Shown here one piece after another: positions 39,527 through 47,813 of a DNA stretch of 47,863 nt. The translations under genes and the position numbers were made by a program. The stretch's first letter is position 1. Every line of letters begins with the position of its first letter. The notes beneath the pieces were generated by a model. That model saw nothing but the letters and a program-made list of their open reading frames with translations, searched no databases and had not been told where the DNA came from. The stretch comes from Betaproteobacteria bacterium UBA5216 (lineage in GTDB: Bacteria; Pseudomonadota; Gammaproteobacteria; Burkholderiales; SG8-41): positions 1 to 47,863 of the forward strand of contig DHVE01000081.1 of NCBI GenBank assembly GCA_002412495.1, given 5' to 3'.

Positions 39527-40413
39527 TATTTCGTCCCCCGCGCGCGGTCTAGCGCCCTGTTTAGTGCGATGGCGGCGGCCCGCTTGGCCATCACGGCGCT
39601 CACCTTGATTCGATAAGCCTTGGTGCCGCGTTTGTCGTCGATGGGTCGGCATGCCGCGCTCACCGCAGCCCCCATGCGCTCCAGCGCGGCCGCGTCCACG
39701 GGCGTGCCGATCAGCGCATCCGCGGCCGCCTGCACCAGCAACGCGCGCTCGGCCACGGCGCCCACGCACACTCGCGCGTGCGTGCAAACCCCTTTTTCGT
39801 CCAGTGTCAGATTGATCCCTGCGCCGACCACCGCGATATCCATCTCGGTGCGCGGAATAAAACGCAGATACGCATCACCCGATCGCGCGGGACGCGCCGG
39901 CAACAAGAACGACGCCACGATTTCCCCCTTCGCGAGCGAATTCTTGCCCGGCCCGGTGGCGATATCCTCGGCCTTGACTTCGCGCCTGCCATTGGGCCCC
40001 AGAATGCTCGCCGTCGCACCGGCTGCTATCAACGCCGGCACGCTGTCCGCCGCAGGCGAGGCATTGCACAAATTGCCGCCCACCGTCGCGCGCCCCTTGA
40101 TCTGATACGAACCGATCAACATCGCTGCTTCCGTCAGACCGGGCCACGCTTTCGCAAAGGCCGCATGCTCCGACATTTCCATCGCGGTAACAGCCGCGCC
40201 CAAGCGAAAACCGCCGTTCTCGGCACTGATCGAACGCATCTCGCCGATGCCTTTGATATCGACTAGCAACGCCGGCTCGACCCGGCCGCCGCGCATCTGG
40301 ATCAATAAGTCCGTGCCGCCGGCCAGGACGCGGGCCACGCCACTCGCCCCCGCCAGAAGCGCAACCGCCGCCTCCAGTGTCGCGGGCGCTTCATAACGCA
40401 TGTCGCTACTCAT
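39526..40413 (-). CDS. Molybdenum hydroxylase, medium (FAD) subunit
   Basis: About 295 residues, of the FAD-binding CoxM/XdhB family. FAD-binding motifs VLAGGTDLLIQMRGG and IKGRATVGGNLCNASPAADS are clear. A C-terminal CODH-FAD domain follows (RVCVGAVAERALLVQAAADAL). I chose the ATG at 40413 because GGGGAG lies directly upstream; the frame opens 13 codons earlier without a good site. The FAD, Fe-S, Mo order is that of coxMSL. The gap to 40529 holds no gene beyond the tRNA terminator. Confidence 0.9.
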   Translation of the reverse strand: MSSDMRYEAPATLEAAVALLAGASGVARVLAGGTDLLIQMRGGRVEPALLVDIKGIGEMRSISAENGGFRLGAAVTAMEMSEHAAFAKAWPGLTEAAMLIGSYQIKGRATVGGNLCNASPAADSVPALIAAGATASILGPNGRREVKAEDIATGPGKNSLAKGEIVASFLLPARPARSGDAYLRFIPRTEMDIAVVGAGINLTLDEKGVCTHARVCVGAVAERALLVQAAADALIGTPVDAAALERMGAAVSAACRPIDDKRGTKAYRIKVSAVMAKRAAAIALNRALDRARGTK

Positions 40414-40529
40414 ATCTCCCCTTTTTGCTTTCTCGACGATTGTGGAATTCATTAATTGTGGAGGATTCAGGCGGTGTTGTCACGGTCAATTGCGCGGCGC
40501 AAGGCACAACACCACAGGCAAGGCCCAAT

Positions 40530-40564
40530 AAAAAACGGTTAGACGCTCTCGCATCTAACCGTTT
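40530..40564 (-). terminator. Rho-independent terminator of tRNA-Arg
   Basis: Minus strand: AAACGGTTAGA / TCTAACCGTTT (11 bp) with a 10-nt loop, then a T run. It lies 49 bases past the CCA end of the minus-strand tRNA-Arg. Confidence 0.82.
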
Positions 40565-40613
40565 GATTTCGATCAAGAAATAATTTACCGCACAACCGCA
40601 CACGTTCAATAGG

Positions 40614-40690
40614 TGGCGCGCCCGGAGAGATTCGAACTCCCTACCCCTTGGTTCGTAGCCAAGTACTCTATCCAGATGAGCTACGGGCGC
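40614..40690 (-). tRNA. tRNA-Arg(ACG)
   Basis: Class I tRNA of 77 nt on the minus strand. The acceptor stem is GCGCCCG/CGGGCGC. Anticodon loop CTACGAA gives ACG, which is deaminated to ICG and reads CGU, CGC and CGA. T-loop GTTCGAATC, G discriminator and encoded CCA are present. Confidence 0.96.
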
Positions 40691-40787
40691 TGAGCCTTGA
40701 ATTATATCAAAAACTCATGTGGTTACGAAATTCGCGTGTCGCACCCTTTTTAGTCGTGATCTGCGTGCTAGCATTTCGCATCGATAA

Positions 40788-41699
40788 ATGGCACATAACG
40801 GGGACACGACGTTGAAAATCGGACTTGCGGGCATGGGACGAATGGGCGCGGCAATGGCCGAGCGCCTCCTCAAACAAGGCTGCGACGTAACGGTATGGAA
40901 TCGCACCGTCGCCAAAACCAAACCGCTGGCGGATGCGGGCGCGACCGTGGCTGCCACGCCCGCGGAACTCGCATCCCGCAGTGAAATCATACTGACCATC
41001 CTGACGGACGCCGAAGCCATTGACGCCACCTATCGCGGCAAGCAAGGCCTGCTCGAAGGCGCGGTCATCGGCAAACTGTTCGTGGAAATGAGCACCGTGC
41101 GGCCCGAGGTGCAACGCCAGCTCGCGAAATCCATTAATGCCAAGGGTGCATTTCTGATCGATTGTCCGGTGGGTGGCACCGTGGGCCCGGCGCGCGATGG
41201 CAAGCTACTGGGCTTTGCCGGCGGCGCAGACAATCATGTCGCCCGCGCGAAGCCGGTGCTCGACCGTTTCTGCCGGCGCGTCGATCACTGCGGCGCCATC
41301 GGCGCGGGCGCCGCGATGAAACTCGCGATCAACCTGCCGCTGTCGGTGTACTGGCAGGCGTTCGGCGAGGCGCTGGTGCTGTGCAAACCGCTCGGCCTCG
41401 ATCCCGCCAAGCTGATTGAGATTTTTACCGAAACGTCCGGCGGCCCCAACGTGCTTAAAAGCCGCGGCCCTTCGCTGATCGCCGCGCTGGGCGCTGTCGC
41501 TCCCGAACCGGTGACCTTCGATATCGACTCCATCCGCAAGGATCTGCGCACCATGCTCGAAGAAGGCCGTGCGTTGGGGCGTGATCTGCCGCTGTCGGCT
41601 AGGGCGCTGGCGTGTTACGACGAAGCCTCGCGCAAGGGCCTCGGCCCGGCCGACGCGGTGATGATGACCGCCGGATTCATGGACGGAAAACTCGCGTAA
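40788..41699 (+). CDS. 3-hydroxyisobutyrate-dehydrogenase-family oxidoreductase
   Basis: 303-residue NAD(P)-dependent beta-hydroxyacid dehydrogenase. Rossmann start LKIGLAGMGRMGAAMAERL, substrate motif IDCPVGGTVGPARDGKLLGF, and the catalytic lysine region GAGAAMKLAINLPLSVYWQA, where Leu replaces the usual second Asn after NN. The C-terminal helical dimer domain is complete. It could act on 3-hydroxyisobutyrate, glyoxylate/succinic semialdehyde or tartronate semialdehyde. ATG 40788 gives nine residues before the fold; a TTG at 40812 with an upstream GGGGAC is an alternative. No neighbour explains its role. Confidence 0.85.
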   Translation: MAHNGDTTLKIGLAGMGRMGAAMAERLLKQGCDVTVWNRTVAKTKPLADAGATVAATPAELASRSEIILTILTDAEAIDATYRGKQGLLEGAVIGKLFVEMSTVRPEVQRQLAKSINAKGAFLIDCPVGGTVGPARDGKLLGFAGGADNHVARAKPVLDRFCRRVDHCGAIGAGAAMKLAINLPLSVYWQAFGEALVLCKPLGLDPAKLIEIFTETSGGPNVLKSRGPSLIAALGAVAPEPVTFDIDSIRKDLRTMLEEGRALGRDLPLSARALACYDEASRKGLGPADAVMMTAGFMDGKLA

Positions 41700-41737
41700 C
41701 GTCACGCGGGGTAGTTAGCGGGTCCGCCACGCTGCGC

Positions 41738-42346
41738 TTACTTTGCGCGGCGCAGATTTTCCAGGTACTCGTCGTTCGCATCCAGCACCCCCACCACTGA
41801 ACACTCCGGTGGTTGTCTGCCGCGCAGAATGGTCATGGTGCCGTTGATTTGCCCGAGCATGCCGCAGAATTTTTGCCGCGATATGCGTTGAAACTCGAAG
41901 GTATACGCCTGGGCGCTGGCGCGAATCACAAAAATACCCTGCGTTGTATGCACCCGCGTGCCGCCGTCCGGCATCAGGCGCCATTTCACTTTCGGATCCA
42001 TGCGGTCAAAATCCAGCGCACAGGTGCGAGGCTTCCATTTGCTGTAATAAGCGAAATTGGCGATCTGGCCGCCGCGCGCTTCAATCGCCATGCGCGCATG
42101 CAAATCCTCCACGCCGCTGGTGCAATCGATGCGCTCCACCGCGCCCTGCAACGCGGGCAGCATTCTGTCGCCGGGAATATCCGCCATGGGATCGATACGC
42201 GGCGGCTCCGGCACATCTTCCGGCACTGCCGGCACGGGCGCCACCGGCGGCTGACCATCGGGCACCCAAACAGGTTTACGCGGCGCGCAGGCGCTCAATG
42301 CCAACGCCAGAGTGAGCATCCATGCCGCAACCAGCGGGGATTTCAA
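41738..42346 (-). CDS. Lipoprotein of unknown family, tandem paralog 1 (YYSKWKPRTC)
   Basis: 202 residues; lipobox LSAC places the lipid-anchored Cys at 20, followed by a Pro-rich spacer to residue 60. The core is ERIDC, EDLHARMAIEA, AYYSKWKPRTCALDF, then KFCGMLGQINGTMTILRG and ECSVVGV. The four core cysteines C75, C109, C161 and C182 are all conserved in the next gene, which suggests two disulfides. No family recognised. It lies 27 bases from its paralog and is probably co-transcribed with it. Confidence 0.72.
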   Translation of the reverse strand: MKSPLVAAWMLTLALALSACAPRKPVWVPDGQPPVAPVPAVPEDVPEPPRIDPMADIPGDRMLPALQGAVERIDCTSGVEDLHARMAIEARGGQIANFAYYSKWKPRTCALDFDRMDPKVKWRLMPDGGTRVHTTQGIFVIRASAQAYTFEFQRISRQKFCGMLGQINGTMTILRGRQPPECSVVGVLDANDEYLENLRRAK

Positions 42347-42373
42347 GCCGCGCAGCCGATGAAAAAACCTAGG

Positions 42374-43060
42374 CTACTTGCCGTTGGCGGAATTCAGCCG
42401 TAGCGCCTCGTCCGGCAACGGCGGCCCCGGCGGCGTAATTGTCGCGATCGGCGGCGGCGTGCCGGACGGCTGCGCCGCCTGCGCGGTATCCACCGGTTCG
42501 GACTCATTACGTTCCATGACGCCCTCCACCGAACACTGACGCTTCGGACCGCGCGTGACCGTCATGGATCCATTCAGCTTGCCCATCATGCCGCAGTAGT
42601 GCATGCGATCCACTTCACGAAAGAAAAGCTGGTATTCGGTTTTGGATACCTGCACCAGAAAGTCGCCAAATTCCGTGCTGATCGTGGTCGCGTCGCCCGT
42701 ATCCTTCCAGCGGCTGTAAGCGTCGCCGCGTTGCAGATGCACGGAACACGTGCGCGGCTTCCACTTGCTGTAATACGCCACGCTTTGCACTTCGCCACCT
42801 TGTGCCAGCACGGCGATACGCGCGTGCTGATCTTCGGTGCCTACCTTGCAATCGTAGCGTTCAATCGGGCCGCGCGGCGGGCCTTTACGCGCGGCAGTTT
42901 GTGGTGGCGCTGATTTCTGCACCGCAGCCACTTTCGGTGCCGGCGCGGCTTTTTGTGGCGCTGCCTGTTGGGCAGAAAGGAAAGATGGGGTCATCGCCAT
43001 CACCGCCAGTATCGCCGCGCCACACTTTGAAAAAATGGTTTGCTGAAGCTGCTTCTCCAA
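42374..43060 (-). CDS. Exported protein of unknown family, tandem paralog 2 (YYSKWKPRTC)
   Basis: 228 residues; the signal segment (AAILAVMAMTPSFLSA) ends in SA-Q and has no lipobox, so it is a soluble periplasmic protein. A Pro/Lys linker precedes the core: ERYDC, EDQHARIAVLA, AYYSKWKPRTCSVHL, HYCGMMGKLNGSMTVTRG and QCSVEGV. The cysteines C71, C105, C156 and C176 match those of paralog 1. The tail is Pro-rich. It is the upstream gene of the pair. One copy is anchored and one soluble, which could indicate a matched envelope pair. Unknown function. Confidence 0.72.
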   Translation of the reverse strand: MEKQLQQTIFSKCGAAILAVMAMTPSFLSAQQAAPQKAAPAPKVAAVQKSAPPQTAARKGPPRGPIERYDCKVGTEDQHARIAVLAQGGEVQSVAYYSKWKPRTCSVHLQRGDAYSRWKDTGDATTISTEFGDFLVQVSKTEYQLFFREVDRMHYCGMMGKLNGSMTVTRGPKRQCSVEGVMERNESEPVDTAQAAQPSGTPPPIATITPPGPPLPDEALRLNSANGK

Positions 43061-43186
43061 GACTGTGCTCCCTGCCGGTCTGATTGGTTAATAGCAGCCA
43101 CATTTTAGTGGATGCGGCTGGAGAATCTGAAACCGCACGCGGTTAGAGATACGACACACCTCTCGCAAAAAAATTCCAAAATATAT

Positions 43187-43879
43187 CTAAGTAATTGTTT
43201 TTAAAATGTTTTCTGCAATTAACGCATCATCCGGAAAAGTCACTTTCAAATTGCGCGAACTGCCCGGCACCAATTTCGGATGCAGCCCCAGTTGCTCGAT
43301 GGCGCTGGCTTCATCAGTCACGCTGCCGGGCTTTGCACTGCGCAAAGCCTCCAGCAACAATCGATAACGAAACATCTGCGGCGTCTGTGCCTGCCAGAGT
43401 TTCTCGCGCGAGACGGTTTCCGTTACCCGATGATTGCCGTCATCACGCTTTAGCGTATCGGCGACCGGAACGGCCAGCAGTCCGCCCACGTTGTCATCGG
43501 CCAATTCACCGCACAAGCGATCAATCAGCACCGCATCCAGGCACGGACGCGCGGCATCATGCACCAGCACCCAATCATCGGATTCGACCACATCCGCCAT
43601 CGCCACCAGCCCATTGAACACACTGGCCGCGCGCGTGGCGCCGCCGCAAAATAATGTTTCGAGCCGTCCGCGATGCGCGGACCAATCGTGCCCACCGAAA
43701 TACGTGTCGCCCGGCGCCAGCACCACAAACGCCGCGCGCACACGCGGATGCGCGCACAGTGTGCCGATTGCATGCGCAATCAACGGCTTTCCGGCAAGCA
43801 TCTGATATTGCTTGGGAATCTCCGCCCCCATGCGGCTACCGCTGCCGGCGGCGGGAATCAATGCGTAAATGTCGGGCAT
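43187..43879 (-). CDS. ispD: 2-C-methyl-D-erythritol 4-phosphate cytidylyltransferase (IspD)
   Basis: Third step of the MEP isoprenoid pathway. 230 residues: DIYALIPAAGSGSRMGAEIPKQY (nucleotide binding), AHAIGTL, VLVHDAARPCLDAVL, KRDDGNHRVTETVSREKLWQAQTPQMFR, and TDEASAIEQLG. The ATG at 43879 starts the conserved MPDIYALIPAAG; a longer frame to 43972 has no domain. Its usual partner ispF is not next to it within the window. It is followed by a 126-base gap with no gene. Confidence 0.95.
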   Translation of the reverse strand: MPDIYALIPAAGSGSRMGAEIPKQYQMLAGKPLIAHAIGTLCAHPRVRAAFVVLAPGDTYFGGHDWSAHRGRLETLFCGGATRAASVFNGLVAMADVVESDDWVLVHDAARPCLDAVLIDRLCGELADDNVGGLLAVPVADTLKRDDGNHRVTETVSREKLWQAQTPQMFRYRLLLEALRSAKPGSVTDEASAIEQLGLHPKLVPGSSRNLKVTFPDDALIAENILKTIT

Positions 43880-43998
43880 GATTGCTGCAAGTTTGTGAAA
43901 TTTTTTCCCTGCATGCCATTCTAACAGTCCGTGAAACCCGTGCCAGACGGCCAGTCTATAATGCTTCTCCAAACTCTCATTTTTAAAAAGGAAATACC

Positions 43999-44442
43999 AT
44001 GGGCTTGCTAGATTCCATCCTCGGTTCCGTGCTCGGCGGCGGCGCGCAAGGTCAAAATTCCGGCCAGGCCGCGTTGATCAACGCCGTCATCCAAATAGTT
44101 GCCAATAAGGCCGGCGGCGCGGGTGCTGGCGGTGTGACCGGAGGATTAGGCGGCCTGATCGGCGCGCTCACCCAGGGCGGCTTGGGCAACGTCGCGAGTT
44201 CGTGGGTCGGCACCGGACAAAATCTGCCGGTTTCCCCCGAGCAATTGCAGAGCGCCCTTGGTGGTAGCGGCGGTGGTTTGCTCGCGCAGATCGCGCAACA
44301 GGCGGGCCTGTCTCATGGCGACGCTGCATCGGGGCTGTCGCAAATTCTGCCGGGGCTGGTCGACAAACTCACGCCGGAAGGACAAATTCCGCAGCAAGAT
44401 ACCCTTGAAAAAATGCTGGGCGCCTTCAACATTGGCAAGTAA
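43999..44442 (+). CDS. YidB/DUF937 family protein
   Basis: 147 residues rich in Gly, with the DUF937 pattern: MGLLDSILGSVLGG, a GLGGLIGAL stretch, and LAQIAQQAGLSHGDAASGLSQILPGLVDKLTPEG. The DUF937 name and E. coli YidB are the family relatives; function is not established. A GGAAAT ribosome site precedes the ATG. Transcribed divergently from ispD and followed by the MEMO1-like gene after 27 bases. Confidence 0.88.
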   Translation: MGLLDSILGSVLGGGAQGQNSGQAALINAVIQIVANKAGGAGAGGVTGGLGGLIGALTQGGLGNVASSWVGTGQNLPVSPEQLQSALGGSGGGLLAQIAQQAGLSHGDAASGLSQILPGLVDKLTPEGQIPQQDTLEKMLGAFNIGK

Positions 44443-44469
44443 CAACGCCTGAACCCTGCGAGCACCGCC

Positions 44470-45279
44470 ATGCCATCCGTGCGCCCCGCCGCCATCGCGG
44501 GCTCCTTCTATCCCGGGCAGCCGGAAGTACTCGCGCGCGGCGTGGAACGCATGCTCGCCGCCGCCAAACCGCAATCCCCGCAGCCAATTCCCAAGGCGAT
44601 CATCGCGCCGCACGCCGGCCATAGGTACTCGGGCCCGATTGCGGCCAGCATCTATGCCCTGATCGCGCCGGCGCGCGCCACCATCAAGCGCGTGGTGCTG
44701 TTGGGACCGACGCATCGCGTGGCGGTTCACGGCATCGCGCTGCCCGGCGTGGAAGCGTTTGCCACGCCGTTGGGCGCCGTGGCAATCGATACAGACGCCG
44801 TCAAAAAATTACTGGCGCTGCCGTACATCGGCAACAGCGCCGAAGCCCACCGGCAGGAACATTCGCTCGAAGTGCATCTGCCGTTTCTGCAAAGTGTCAT
44901 CGACGACTTCACGCTGGTACCGCTGGCCATCGGGCGCGCCACCGCGCAACAAGTCGCCACGGTGATCGACCTGCTGTGGGGCGGCGACGAAACACTGATC
45001 GTGGTGAGTTCCGACATGTCGCACTACCTGCCCTACGCCGAAGCGCAAGCCACCGACAAGGCCACCGCGCAAGCAATTCTCGAACTACGCACCGACATCA
45101 CGCACCATCAGGCCTGCGGCGCCACGCCGGTCATCGGCCTGAATTTGCTGGCGCAACAACGCGGACTCAACCCGCAATTGATCGACCTGCGCAACTCCGG
45201 CGACACCGCCGGCGACAAGGCGCGCGTGGTGGGTTATGGATCATTCGCTTATTATGAAACTCGACCTCTCTCCCACTGA
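44470..45279 (+). CDS. AmmeMemoRadiSam system protein B (MEMO1 family)
   Basis: 269 residues, MEMO1/Mho1 family. Motifs AIAGSFYPGQPEVLA, IIAPHAGHRYSGPIAASIYA, LLGPTHRVAVHGIALP, RQEHSLEVHLPFLQ and VVSSDMSHYLPYAEA carry the conserved His and Asp residues. MEMO1 resembles extradiol dioxygenases in fold. The gene overlaps the AMMECR1 gene by 26 nt and lies in an operon with the radical SAM protein, the AmmeMemoRadiSam triad. The biochemical role of the triad is not well established. Confidence 0.93.
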   Translation: MPSVRPAAIAGSFYPGQPEVLARGVERMLAAAKPQSPQPIPKAIIAPHAGHRYSGPIAASIYALIAPARATIKRVVLLGPTHRVAVHGIALPGVEAFATPLGAVAIDTDAVKKLLALPYIGNSAEAHRQEHSLEVHLPFLQSVIDDFTLVPLAIGRATAQQVATVIDLLWGGDETLIVVSSDMSHYLPYAEAQATDKATAQAILELRTDITHHQACGATPVIGLNLLAQQRGLNPQLIDLRNSGDTAGDKARVVGYGSFAYYETRPLSH

Positions 45280-45826
45280 CGCCGCGCGCACGCTGCTGCC
45301 GATAGCACGCGCCTCCATCGCCAGCCGCCTCGGCAAGATACATCCAGCCGACGAAAGCCCCGCATGGCTGCGCGAACAAGGTGCGTCGTTCATCACCCTC
45401 AACCTGCACAAAAAACTGCGCGGCTGCATCGGTTCGCTGCAAGCGCATCGCCCGCTGCTCGACGATGTCAAAGCCAATGCGCAGGCGGCGGCGTTCAAGG
45501 ATCCGCGATTCAAACCCCTGACGGCAGCCGAGTATGAAAATATCGAAGTCGAAATTTCCCTGCTGTCCGCGTTGAACACGCTGACCTTCACTGACGAAAC
45601 CTCGGCGCTGGCGCAGCTAAAGCCCCACGTGCATGGCGTGATCTTCCAGTATGGCCACCATCGCAGCACCTACCTGCCGCAGGTATGGGAGAGCTTCGAC
45701 GATCCGGTGATGTTCATGGCTACACTCAAGCAAAAGGCGGGACTGCCGCCGAACTTCTGGGACGCCACCGTCAAAATCCACACCTACACCGTCGCCAAGT
45801 TCAAGGAATCCGAACTCGCGGGGTAG
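45254..45826 (+). CDS. AmmeMemoRadiSam system protein A (AMMECR1 domain)
   Basis: 190 residues. The AMMECR1 family core is ITLNLHKKLRGCIGSLQAHRPL, with DDVKANAQAAAFKDPRFKPLTAAE, the EVEISLLS block, and HRSTYLPQVWE. The conserved LRGCIGS sequence is the family signature. An alternative ATG at 45236 adds six residues. It overlaps the MEMO1-like gene, so the two are translationally coupled. Confidence 0.92.
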   Translation: MKLDLSPTDAARTLLPIARASIASRLGKIHPADESPAWLREQGASFITLNLHKKLRGCIGSLQAHRPLLDDVKANAQAAAFKDPRFKPLTAAEYENIEVEISLLSALNTLTFTDETSALAQLKPHVHGVIFQYGHHRSTYLPQVWESFDDPVMFMATLKQKAGLPPNFWDATVKIHTYTVAKFKESELAG

Positions 45827-45828
45827 TC

Positions 45829-46923
45829 ATGACGGACACCGCATACCCCGCGCGCTGGTGGCACCTGAATGACGACGGGCGCATGCAGTGCGACCTGTGT
45901 CCGCGCGATTGCAAACTCCACGAAGGCCAGCGCGGCGCGTGTTTCGTGCGCCAGCGCGGCAGTGGTGAACAGCGCAACCAAATGCAGCTCACGACCTATG
46001 GCCGCTCATCCGGCTTTTGCATCGATCCCATCGAGAAAAAGCCGCTCAACCAGTTTTACCCCGGCTCCAGCATCCTGTCGTTTGGCACTGCCGGCTGCAA
46101 TTTGGCGTGCAAGTTCTGCCAGAATTGGGACATCAGCAAATCACGCGACATGGACCGGCTCGCCGATCAGGCCACGCCCGAAGCCATTGCGCAGGCCGCG
46201 TTGAAGGCCGGCTGCAAAAGTGTCGCCTTCACCTACAACGACCCGGTGATTTTTGCCGAATACGCAATGGACATCGCCGACGCCTGCCACGCGGTAGGCG
46301 TCAAGACCGTCGCCGTCACCGCCGGCTATATGCACGACGCGCCACGCCGCGAGTTCTACGCCAAGATGGACGCCGCCAACGTTGATCTAAAGGCATTCAC
46401 CGACGCGTTCTACTTCAAACAATGCGCCGCGCACCTGCAACCGGTGCTCGACACGCTGGTGTATCTCAAACACGAAACCCATGTATGGGTCGAAATCACC
46501 ACCCTGCTGATTCCCGGCCAGAACGATTCCAGCGAGGAAATCACCGCCGAATGCCAGTGGATCATGAAGGAGCTCGGCCCCGATGTGCCCGTACATTTCA
46601 CCGCATTTCACCCTGACTACAAAATGCGCGACACCCACGCCACCCCGCCCGCCACGCTCACCCGCGCACGCGACATCGCGCTCAAAGCGGGATTGCACTA
46701 CGTCTACACCGGCAACGTGCATGACGAACGCGGCGGCTCGACTTATTGCCCCTCATGTCAAGCGCCGCTGATTCTGCGTGACTGGTATCGCATCGATGAA
46801 TATCGCGTCACGCCGGAGGGCAAGTGCCCGGATTGCGGCACGGCCATTGCCGGGCGTTATGCTAAGAAATTTGAAAAGGCGTTTGGGCCGAGGCGGATTC
46901 CAATAGCAATTCATCGGCCATAA
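45829..46923 (+). CDS. AmmeMemoRadiSam system radical SAM enzyme
   Basis: 364 residues, radical SAM. The cluster motif CxxxCxxC is GTAGCNLACKFCQNWDIS. An N-terminal zinc-like or Cys-rich part (CDLCPRDCKLHEGQRGACF) and a C-terminal treble-clef-type pair (YCPSCQAPLI and CPDCGTAIAGRY) flank it. The start at 45829 is 2 bases after the AMMECR1 stop. It belongs to the PflA-like radical SAM group called AmrS. Its substrate is not known. The three genes are one operon. Confidence 0.93.
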   Translation: MTDTAYPARWWHLNDDGRMQCDLCPRDCKLHEGQRGACFVRQRGSGEQRNQMQLTTYGRSSGFCIDPIEKKPLNQFYPGSSILSFGTAGCNLACKFCQNWDISKSRDMDRLADQATPEAIAQAALKAGCKSVAFTYNDPVIFAEYAMDIADACHAVGVKTVAVTAGYMHDAPRREFYAKMDAANVDLKAFTDAFYFKQCAAHLQPVLDTLVYLKHETHVWVEITTLLIPGQNDSSEEITAECQWIMKELGPDVPVHFTAFHPDYKMRDTHATPPATLTRARDIALKAGLHYVYTGNVHDERGGSTYCPSCQAPLILRDWYRIDEYRVTPEGKCPDCGTAIAGRYAKKFEKAFGPRRIPIAIHRP

Positions 46924-46976
46924 ACGCTCAAGTGCGCATGATTCGCATTGCACACTGCGCTTTCTGTTGCGATAAA

Positions 46977-47588
46977 CTATTCCGATTTGCGACGGGCCTT
47001 TATTTGCTCTACAACATCCTCAAATGACTGTTTAATGATCAATGGAACGCCCCATTCCGGGTCATAACTGTTGTAAATCGGTAGCTCACGGTAGGTATCA
47101 AATTCTATTCCGTCAAAACTGCCCTTCAATTCACATGTCTTGAGATCTTTTAGCGGTGATGAAGTGTATCTTGCCTGCGCGACCATAGCTGCAACAGGCG
47201 AGACAGCCGCAAGGGCTGCGCCACTTCGACGTGCATCATCGACTGTTTTGTGAAGCGCACTGTGAACCTCGAATCGATTTACAATCAATTTCGAAGAAGA
47301 CGATACTGAAGGGAATGCTGTCGCGAGGTGTTCCGCTAGTGCCTGCAATCGATTAACCGAGAATTGTTCGTCGCCATATTTGTTTGTCACATCACGTCTC
47401 GGTATCTCCAACGGCGCGTACCTAAATCGCTTTTCCGTGTCCGGCCGATTGTCTACTACCTGAAATGCGACACTCGCATTTGTCATGGGAAGTTTGTAGA
47501 CAACGGAGTGCATACACCCCGCCAACATAGCTGTCAGCAACAACAATATTCCACTTGCCATCCTTGGTAACCAATTGAGGATTTTCAT
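46977..47588 (-). CDS. Lipoprotein of unknown function
   Basis: About 203 residues. The signal sequence MASGILLLLTAMLAGC ends in a lipobox with Cys at about residue 25. The mature protein (CMHSVVYKLPMTNASVAFQVVDNRPDTEKRF) has no domain I recognise; it is alpha/beta mixed with KRFRYAPLEIPRRD. I chose ATG 47588 because of a GGGAG site five bases upstream; an ORF start at 47642 adds 18 residues before the signal sequence. It stands convergent to the radical SAM gene. Confidence 0.75.
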   Translation of the reverse strand: MKILNWLPRMASGILLLLTAMLAGCMHSVVYKLPMTNASVAFQVVDNRPDTEKRFRYAPLEIPRRDVTNKYGDEQFSVNRLQALAEHLATAFPSVSSSSKLIVNRFEVHSALHKTVDDARRSGAALAAVSPVAAMVAQARYTSSPLKDLKTCELKGSFDGIEFDTYRELPIYNSYDPEWGVPLIIKQSFEDVVEQIKARRKSE

Positions 47589-47813
47589 CTTGACTCCCAT
47601 CCGAGCAATTGCGAGCGAGGTTGTGCGCGTTGTTTGGGCCAACGCGCAATCCCTCTATCACTCGCTGAAATTACATTCAAGATCTGAAGTATCGCTTCCC
47701 ACCAAGTAAGCACAAGCGACTCGATAAGATAACCGCGTTTTCAAAAACTATGCGCCCCACCATGTTTCCCGAAATTAATTTGTTTAAATACTGTATAAAA
47801 TCAATCACTTATA

